From contig OZ024828.1 of the NCBI GenBank assembly GCA_964016985.1, forward strand, positions 89,210,399 through 89,274,398: a DNA stretch of 64,000 bases, written 5' to 3'. Below, one piece after another: positions 58,360 through 64,000 of the stretch; position 1 is the stretch's first letter, and the number at the start of each line of letters is the position of its first letter. The translations under genes and the position numbers were made by a program. The stretch comes from Anodontia alba. Lineage: Eukaryota > Mollusca > Bivalvia > Lucinida > Lucinidae. A model generated the notes under the pieces. That model was not told the DNA's origin and did not search any database. It worked only from the letters and a program-made list of their open reading frames with translations.

Positions 58360-61317
58360 ATCAAAATCACAAAAAAAGTTTTAGTATAGATGATGTCATA
58401 GTAATCAATTTAAATCCAGAAAAGGTGCTGCAGTATTCGAACTATTAATTTTCCTTAACTGAAGTCTTAAACCTTTTATTAGAAAGGAGCAAACACAAAT
58501 TTGACAGATTGGCCTCTCCTAGAAGTGAATTCATTCCTCTTAATACATCTATGCCTCATGACTTTGTATTTTACAATATAAGCATATATTACATTGATAC
58601 CGTGATTGTTGTTTCAGACGAATAAACACATCGTAGAACCCGACACCCATCTGTATGGTAACGGACGTCCACCAGAAAACCACCAGTTGACTGCAAAATC
58701 GGTAGAGAGAAATCTAAACTCTTTTTAAACTCTGGAAAAACCAGCATTCTAATTTAAGTTAATATTTGTTCATTTTAATCCTGGTCCTGCTGAACCCGGA
58801 TATGCCCTGACTTTGCAAAACAACGCAGATCCAGATAAGTTGGCCAACTAATCTGGATCTGCGCTGTTTTTCTTATTAAATATGTAAATTTGTATCAACA
58901 ACATGGATCAAGTAATCTGATTGGCTGATGATTAGAAATGGGTTTGGCATTTTTAAATTATTCAGCATGGCAAGGGTTAACAGCTGATTATACGTTTACG
59001 TTGTTATTCATGGTAGCTTTATTGCGTTGATAACTTCCAAAATTATATGAAAGGGTAGATCTGTTTTGGAAATACAGAACACAAGAAAAGACAGAATGAC
59101 AAAAAAAAAAAAAAAAAAAAACATCCCTCATCCCTCAGAGTCAAATACATAAAAATACTGACTCAAACGCGTCCGTGCACGCACGCAGCACAACATGTCC
59201 GCCTAAAATCAGGTTAAGGACGCGTTGTTATACCGGTTGTTATCAAGCAGTGTGTTATAATCTGGCTTCTGTTGTAGTTCTTGTTTTTCTTTGGATGTCG
59301 GTTATGCAACTGTGCCGTTGTGTCTTGCCAATGCTTGTTGCTCAATTCTTTTTCTTTCGGTGTCTTGGGAAGAATGTGCTTCGCGGTCTTTTTTTTTTTT
59401 TGTAAATTATTTTCAAAACATTTTCTCCACTGTACGATAGACAACAGCTCCAAGCTGTTCCCTGACTGTAGCCTTTTTGGTATATTGATATTAATAAAGC
59501 TGCAAAAACAAATCATTTGTTTTGTCTTAAATGATACGTTGTCATTCTTCTTTAGATTATTTTATGGTTTGTTTACTTGTTTTGATTGAACTAGATTGAA
59601 GCATCAAAGTACCATCTATTTAACTAATAGTTATTTGATTTAATATGCATGCATTTAATAGTATTTTGTATGTTTAAGTGTTACAAATGTTACATTGAAT
59701 TCATGCTTCACTTGTTTTAGTATAGCTCCTCTCCCAACGTCCTGACCCTTTACTACAAAAGTTAACAAGCAATTAAAGTCTTGTTAAAACGCATTTGTCT
59801 TGCTTACATGCGTCAGACACAGACTGTATCAACATTTCAAGTTCTGTTACAATATTCTGACGCTTACTTTCGTGCTCCTTGTAAAGGATTTGATGCGAAA
59901 CATATAGGGCACAGAGCAGGTTGTCCTCTGTGTACACATATGAAAAATTGGTAAGTACATTTATTGTGCTACTGCCAGTTTGAGCATATGGGTACCGAAT
60001 AATGATAAACATTACAGCCCGTTAAAAACAGTATTAACAACAACAATACCACTAGTGATATTGTTGATGTCTTCCATTAAACTCATTAAATCGCTGTTTT
60101 GCTGAATAAAATGCAATAGATGTGGATCAAAGTCGGGACCCAGAAATCAAACATATACCAAGATGTAATCATGGTCATTATGCCTGTCGTTTCCACCGAA
60201 AGACACAATGGGAAATACTTCTTACATGAACCCATTATTCAAGGATGAGTGCAATGTTGAGTGAATTTGCACTAGTTATATACTAGTAATAGGAGGAAAC
60301 TGCAAATCTGTGTTTGGGATTTTTATTTAAACCACATGTTGCTGTTGGGAAACATGCAGTACTTTGTTGAAAGGAGACAGATGACAGCGCTAGTACCTCA
60401 GAATGCGAGTTCTTTGGTAATGGATCTTAAATAATGTGATCAAGTTTCTCACACTAATTTTCACATTTCTGTATGCAAACAAAAAATACACTCTCATTGA
60501 AGAGTCAGGTTGAGCTGGTCATCGATTTATTCAGAATATTGGCAACCAAGTCATTGGTATCCATGGCACCACTCATACCGGCTGTGATATTGATGTTGAA
60601 ACTGCTTTAAAGGAGCTGCAGAGTTTGCCATAGGTCGACAAATATGTCCCCAAAGCGTTCATTACACTTGTATTAACCAATTTTGCACTGTACACAGAGG
60701 ACCCCTAGCCCGGATGATCCGCAACTAAAACTTCATAAGGAGGAAACAATGGGCGTCCGAATATTGCAAAATACCTGGAAATGATGGTACAACCAGTCTT
60801 GAGGTATGCACTCACTAAAAAGCACCTTTTAACTCAAATTAAATTGCTTGTTAAGTTTTCTTAGAGAAGGCTGTGACATTTGGAGATATACTGTATTGTA
60901 ACCAATGAAACGTGAACTTATTTTAACATTCGCTACAGTTACATATACAGAATTCTATCAAATTCATGCATAGTTTCATCGGTTTATGTTTTCTTAAATG
61001 CAATAATTATGATAGAATTTTATCCTTCAACTGTTTTTCTTGGTATATATGGATGCATGTCGTTGTATAAACGTCATGTCCTCTCTGGGTAGCTTCCTGT
61101 TATATTTTCGTTTCAGGACAGAAATACTTTAACTCAGCACCAGAAAACAGGATTAAGATACAATTCAAGAACAGGCCAGGGCAATTTTATGTCTCCACGA
61201 CTTGTCGACGTCACCTATAGCGTCCCTCCCATGCGTCGCCTGGCGAAGATGCCGGAAGGAAAGAAATGGATGCCGCATTCTCATGGTGTCAGGGGCTATA
61301 ACACAAGTACAAAATAA
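48897..61317 (+). CDS. Mucin-like, sushi (CCP) domain membrane protein (gene span, 5' end missing)
   Basis: Six exons (48897-49611, 52986-53158, 55439-about 55535, 56391-56543, 58618-58701, 61117-61317) predict a Ser/Thr-rich extracellular stalk, one sushi domain, a transmembrane helix and a cytoplasmic tail of about 145 residues. Sushi domains bind proteins in complement-like and adhesion proteins; a glycosylated stalk plus one sushi module suggests a cell-surface receptor or adhesion molecule. The four sushi Cys are at 49568, 53026, 53068 and 53104, with the Trp of the QWGPAPQC signature present; the domain is about 55 residues, normal for the family. Phases agree for all junctions except the one after the transmembrane exon. 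The signal peptide exon is not found. I do not recognise an orthologue. Confidence 0.75.
49768..49853. repeat. 86-bp palindrome
   Basis: GCTAAGTCCTATATCAGTTT and its complement surround GACACAGTTTCAAATTGTG. It sits inside a fragment of repeat X. Confidence 0.75.
50657..50969. mobile_element. Pogo/Tc1-like MITE, copy C
   Basis: TA CAGTCGACTCTCGTTATCTC ... GAGAGTCAACTG TA (TA at 50655-50656 and 50970-50971). The central hairpin is shortened to GAAAAGAGGAGCAATTTCTC. Confidence 0.8.
52554..52592. repeat. (CA)n microsatellite
   Basis: ACACAC tract with one CG interruption, directly left of the palindrome at 52594. Confidence 0.9.
52594..52696. mobile_element. GC-core palindrome, copy 1 (GGGCCGTTATCGGCCC)
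   Basis: Arms TTAGCATT...TCTATAGC and their complement enclose GGGCCGTTATCGGCCCGTCAG and its complement, with loop CTAC. Each arm is itself a small inverted repeat. It is related to 61630-61736. A (GA)n tract follows at about 52700. Confidence 0.8.
52986..53158 (+). CDS. Exon: remainder of sushi domain
   Basis: The acceptor ACTTTCTTTCCAG ends at 52985; the donor GGCT|GTAAGT follows 53158; it enters in phase 2 and leaves in phase 1. It encodes GPYHAGVSRAVYTCLSGYTL and then the CGVNHQWGPAPQC signature. A short juxtamembrane segment with EEELSG follows. Confidence 0.85.
53407..53493. repeat. (TA)n microsatellite
   Basis: About 43 TA units with one TTTA interruption. Confidence 0.95.
53841..53920. 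repeat. 80-bp foldback
   Basis: AAAAAAGGCGTCTACCCTAA ... GGGTAGACACCTTTTT around AAGGAAGGAATTAGCACAAG and its complement. Confidence 0.75.
54035..54690 (+). repeat. ~275-bp tandem repeat x2.4 (TTTCGTTCTTTTGTG units)
   Basis: Units begin TTCGTTCTT and contain CCTTTTAGATTTTTATT, TTCACTGCAGCTGGCGTTAA (and variants) and GGGCGTATGCAGCCTCGCAA. Unit starts lie near 54037, 54303 and 54597. Another copy, interrupted by a palindrome, is at 61420-61815. Confidence 0.7.
54780..55053. mobile_element. MITE with CATNACGAAAAC ends, copy 2
   Basis: Same organisation and orientation as 38290-38567, with TIRs CATTACGAAAAC and GTTTTCCTGATG. Confidence 0.8.
55321..55353. repeat. (ATT)n microsatellite
   Basis: About ten ATT units close to the transmembrane exon. 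Confidence 0.9.
55439..55535 (+). CDS. Exon: transmembrane helix
   Basis: The acceptor TATTTTCCAG ends at 55438. Entering in phase 1 it reads LPLWLAIIVGVAVGLICLLL followed by LMCMLLMCLRVC, a clear membrane helix with Cys on the cytoplasmic side, possibly palmitoylated. The strong donor GG|GTAAGT after 55535 leaves phase 2, but the next exon needs phase 0. A weaker donor at 55528 (AGA|GTTTGT) would fit, as would an unseen small exon. Confidence 0.75.
55855..56132. mobile_element. MITE with CATNACGAAAAC ends, copy 3 (opposite orientation)
   Basis: TCACGAAAACATACC ... GTTTTCGTAATG with a perfect GTGGGTACTCGTTAGAACC palindrome in the middle. A half copy of the 44086 foldback abuts it (56140-56335). 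Confidence 0.8.
56391..56543 (+). CDS. Exon: cytoplasmic tail, first part
   Basis: The acceptor CTGTTTGCAG ends at 56390; the donor TCA|GTATGT follows 56543. In phase 0 it encodes LFGSEPKRSSVVYPENKPTP and PTPPRGTERTSMM and ends NKYSNFSS, with Tyr, Ser and Pro-rich signals typical of signalling tails. This frame joins in phase 0 to the next two exons. The alternative frame fixed by the strong upstream donor stops after about 37 codons. Confidence 0.7.
56581..56642 (+). mobile_element. SINE head only
   Basis: GCGGCCTCGGCGGCTCAGTT ... GAGGTCGCGGGTTCAA has A and B boxes but no body. It is followed at once by a GTGGGTACTC hairpin element (about 56648-56810), which may have truncated it. Confidence 0.7.
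56894..57228. mobile_element. Pogo/Tc1-like MITE, copy D
   Basis: TA CAGTCGAACCTCGTTATCTC ... GAGATTCGACTG TA. Opposite in orientation to copy A and close to full length. Confidence 0.8.
58319..58358. repeat. (CA)n microsatellite
   Basis: About 19 CA units. Confidence 0.9.
58618..58701 (+). CDS. Exon: cytoplasmic tail, second part
   Basis: The acceptor TTGTTGTTTCAG ends at 58617; the donor TCG|GTAGAG follows 58701. 28 codons beginning TNKHIVEPDTHLYGNG. Reading through the donor gives a stop at 58726-58728, so an alternative shorter terminus is possible. Confidence 0.65.
58702..61116. other. Last intron of the sushi-domain gene
   Basis: It holds a repeat Y copy (58775-58985), an A-run (59100-59120) and a copy of a dispersed repeat (59265-59400, related to 45855-45990 and, in reverse, to 57975-58140 and 41320-41520). 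From 59640 to 61100 I see no recognisable element or gene. Confidence 0.5.
61117..61317 (+). CDS. Terminal coding exon: cytoplasmic tail end
   Basis: The acceptor TTTTCGTTTCAG ends at 61116. In phase 0 it encodes 66 codons (DRNTLTQHQKTGLRYN ... VDVTYSVPPMRRLAKMPEGK ...) and stops at 61315-61317. It is basic and low in hydrophobics, consistent with a cytosolic terminus. The placement rests on phase agreement and composition, with no recognised domain. Confidence 0.65.
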   Translation, partial: DRNTLTQHQKTGLRYNSRTGQGNFMSPRLVDVTYSVPPMRRLAKMPEGKKWMPHSHGVRGYNTSTK

Positions 61318-61419
61318 CACAGTGATAAATGAAACACGTTATATGTGACGGATTCATGATATCTTTATTTGAACATAGTTTTGGGCTTGGCAGTTTAATA
61401 ATTGGTATGATATAGATTT

Positions 61420-61815
61420 AGATTTTTGTTTTACTTCACTGCAGCTGGTGTTAAGTGTCATGTGGCGATCGTAAAACGTCTTCACTTACTTCACCATAGT
61501 TTAAATTTTATTTTTATTTCCTTTGGAATCATTAAGCTCATTCTAGTTACCTCGAAAATCAAATACCGCTTAAGCCGGTGTTAGAGGAAGTATGCAGCCT
61601 CGCAAACTACATAGCTGGATATGGAGAGACCCAGCTAGCATTCTACGTAAATCTACATCGGGCCGTCATCGGCCCGTCAGCTACCCTGACGGGCCGATGA
61701 CGGCCCGATATAGATTTACGTAGAATGCTGACTGGGGACTTAATAAAAGCGAGTCTCTGATTTTCGTTCTTGTGTGTGTTATTTGTTTCCAAAAACAATC
61801 TTCTAGATTTATATT
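61420..61815 (+). repeat. Copy of the 275-bp unit, interrupted by a palindrome
   Basis: TTCACTGCAGCTGGTGTTAA ... GTATGCAGCCTCGCAAACTA, then the palindrome at 61630-61736, then TTAATAAAAGCGAGTCTCTG and TTTTCGTTCTTGTG. It matches 54035-54690 on both sides of the insertion. Confidence 0.7.
61630..61736. mobile_element. GC-core palindrome, copy 2 (GGGCCGTCATCGGCCC)
   Basis: CCCAGCTAGCATTCTACGTA and its near complement enclose two GC-rich half-palindromes with loop CTAC. It is inserted in a 275-bp repeat unit. Confidence 0.8.
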
Positions 61816-62007
61816 ATGATGTAATTCATTGTTTGACAATCATATCTACTCTCACAGCTACTTAGCGTATTTGTACACAGCAGTGAAACGTAGGGATTTT
61901 ATTGTTGCATGCCGGATAAGGATTTCCGCACCGGTGCTAGCAAAGCATATATCCGTCCCGTGGGAAAGATAAAGAACGAGAATTTTTACGGTTTTGATAT
62001 ACACTGG

Positions 62008-64000
62008 TTATATAGGACGTCCCGGTTCGCCATCGTTAAGATTAACGTCACTGAAAGTAATGACGCCACTAAATGCCACGGTAGTGTCATCATAATATGG
62101 CGGACGTCTGCAATCAAAATGACTGCATTGTAAAGACACATGTGGATATATAACATTAACAATTTTATTACTGTTTCTACACAGTCTTTTTCCAATGTAG
62201 TGGCACTGCTTCGACGACACTTTATACTCGACAATATTAACCTCCAACTGATACTGGTTTCTGAATTCTGCAAAGCTCATAAATCGTCCATCATTTTTGA
62301 GCAGACCATTTATAAAATAAATGCTATAAATACCTTTCTTTAACCATGACTGAAATATAAAAGATCTTCCATTGCGTTTTATATTTTTGTTTGACCAAAT
62401 CATTTGTGACATGACTTCTTCAGGGGTTGTGGGAGGGGGCAATTCAAACTTCGCCCATGCCTCAAAAACATTTATCCAAAAAGTATTAAGATTGTTTTGT
62501 ATTGTAAAAATACCCTCCTTAATTAGGTACAAAACTTTGTCTCCTCCAAAAGGCTTCCAAAGTGTCAATCAGTAATGTTTTTCCAGGTTGCAAAATAATT
62601 TACATCAAGGATTTTCTTAAGCCATGCTGTTTTCAGTGCAGCACAAAAAGAAGGAATATGAGGCACTTGCAAGCCTCCCTCACCCTTATTATTTATCATA
62701 ACACTTCTTTTTATTTTGTCAGCTTTCTTATCCCATATAAAGTCAAAAAATATAGTTTCTATCTCTTTTAAAATTTGCTTCGATGGTACTGATAAGACTG
62801 TAAAGATTTGTATAAAAATTGGTAGCGCTAGCGTTTTTATTTTGCAGACCTTAGCAATTAACGACAGTGATCTAAAAGACCAATTGTTTAAAAGATTTTT
62901 AACAGATTTGATTTCACTCTTGTATTTTTTTTCCTGTAATGTCTTCACTGTTTACTTCATATTCAATACCTAATAGTTTAAATGTTCCCTCGTGATTCCA
63001 GATTATTGGTTTTTGTGTTCTTAATTCCTCTCCAAAACCCCGTTTTGCCCCGAACCATAGCACCTGGGTTTTATTAAAGTTTGCTCGGAGCCAGAGCAGC
63101 CTGCAAAATAATCTGTGATATGTAAAGCCATATTAAGGGACTTCTCATCATCCCCCAGCATAAGTGTTGAATCGTCAGCATATTGACTTATAAGATATTC
63201 TGAGTTATTATTACTAGACCTTGAATTTCTGGATGGGCCTTTAACGCTGCACTTAATAATTCCACACAGAGAATAAATAGGTAAGGAGGTAAAGGGTCAC
63301 CTTGCCTGACACCTCTCTGGATTTCAAACACGTTACTAAAGCGACCCTTATATAAAATATAACTTGAAATGTCATTATAGAAGGTTTTGAACCAACGTAC
63401 AATGGATTCGCCAAAACCGAAGAATTGTAGTGTATTTTCAATGAAGTTCCACTCCAAAGAATTGAAGGTTTTTTCAAAGTCAAGTAACACAAGAAGTCCA
63501 GGTATAGTTTCTCTGTTTGTTTTTTTCTAGTAGGTAAAAAACCAGCCTGTTACAATTTCCAATGTATCTTCCCTTGATAAACCCTGATTGTGATTCTGAA
63601 ATAAGTTTATCAAGTACAGATTTAATTCTAGCTGCTATTGCTGAAGAACCAATTTTTAGATCAACAGATAAAAGTGAAATAGGGCGCCAATTTTTAAGAT
63701 ATTCCTTATTCTTGCCCTCTTTCGGTATACAAGTAATAATGCCCTGTTTCTGCGTAAAAGATAAGTTCTGTATTGCGTATGCATAGTTTAGAGACCGAAC
63801 AAGGTAAACTCCTAAATTACTCCAAAATAATTGTAAAATTCTACCGTAAATCCATCAATACCTGGCGAGTTATTGTTTTTCATTTGTTTCAAGCTTTTTA
63901 AGGCTTCTGGTAGAGTCAAAAGGCCTTCAAGATTCTGCATTTCGTTTTCTGTTAAAAAAGTGAGAAAAAGGTTATCCCTATCGAAGAATAGTCTTCTATT
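62008..64000 (-). pseudogene. Decayed L1/Tx1-type LINE, RT and C-terminal part (runs off window)
   Basis: On the minus strand, from the window edge inwards: NNNSPGIDGFTVE (about 63865), a WRPIS-LLSVD block and GFIKGRYIGN (about 63560-63700), LLDFEKTFNSLEWNFI (63490 down), GVRQGDPLPPYLFILCVE (about 63300), YADD at 63171-63182, then a C-terminal region with SLIAKVCKIKTLALP and FDFIWDKKADKIKR (62948-62565) and a last block with WIN-FEAW and WSNKNIKRNGRSFIFQSW (62568 down). These are the RT and thumb motifs of L1/Tx1-like non-LTR retrotransposons. At least four frame changes make it a pseudogene. The endonuclease part would lie beyond 64000. Confidence 0.85.

Noticed and set aside
58702..58728. 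Read-through end of the 58618 exon with a stop at 58726
   Set aside because: Possible alternative terminus, but the GTAGAG donor and a phase-matched downstream exon make splicing more likely.
60500..60760. Stretch resembling a decayed coding region
   Set aside because: Short open pieces only, with no recognised domain and no consistent frame or splice sites.

Overview
This window looks like nuclear DNA of an invertebrate animal, most likely a bivalve mollusc. It is AT-rich. Its two genes have small exons in very large introns with GT..AG junctions, and most of the remaining DNA is short inverted repeats, tandem arrays and transposon copies. Several dispersed families (the 'CTCACCTGAG ... CTCAGGTGAG' arrays with CCGT-rich heads, the GTGGGTACTC hairpins) have the look I associate with bivalve genomes. 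Species cannot be fixed by eye. I see no bacterial operons, rRNA, CRISPR array or intact tRNA gene.

Layout. (1) 1-11,894: no recognised gene. It holds a 4.8-kb foldback structure (4715-9536) with roughly 1-kb diverged inverted arms around an array of palindromic MITE-like units, plus smaller hairpins and a MITE with CAG target duplication. (2) 11,895-33,367, plus strand: REXO4 (RNA exonuclease 4), seven coding exons with consistent phases and all DEDDh catalytic residues; the first exon was not found. Its 10.3-kb intron carries a nearly complete antisense LTR retrotransposon (19,994-26,428). (3) 33,368-48,896: repeat-rich intergenic DNA with a tRNA-derived SINE, a probable Mutator-type element (39,107-40,215, 9-bp target duplication), a small unassigned ORF (40,238-40,432), several foldbacks and a cluster of TGACGTCA motifs. 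(4) 48,897-61,317, plus strand: exons of a putative type I membrane protein with a Ser/Thr-rich mucin-like stalk, one sushi (CCP) domain, a membrane helix and a cytoplasmic tail. (5) 62,008-64,000, minus strand: the decayed 3' part of an L1/Tx1-type LINE running off the window.

The most notable element is the LTR retrotransposon. It belongs to Ty3/Gypsy by its RT/RNase H and GPY/F-type integrase, but its pol order is protease-integrase-RT-RNase H, the Gmr1-type order. Its Gag contains a region closely resembling a SCAN domain, its primer-binding site matches tRNA-Pro, and its two LTRs are almost identical. Frame breaks at an A-run near the Gag N-terminus and inside RT interrupt this copy.

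The second main theme is nested transposition. Related repeat copies serve as empty sites, so several MITE families can be given target duplications (CAG, TA) directly from the window. Gene and repeat calls rest on reading the sequence; no database search was possible.
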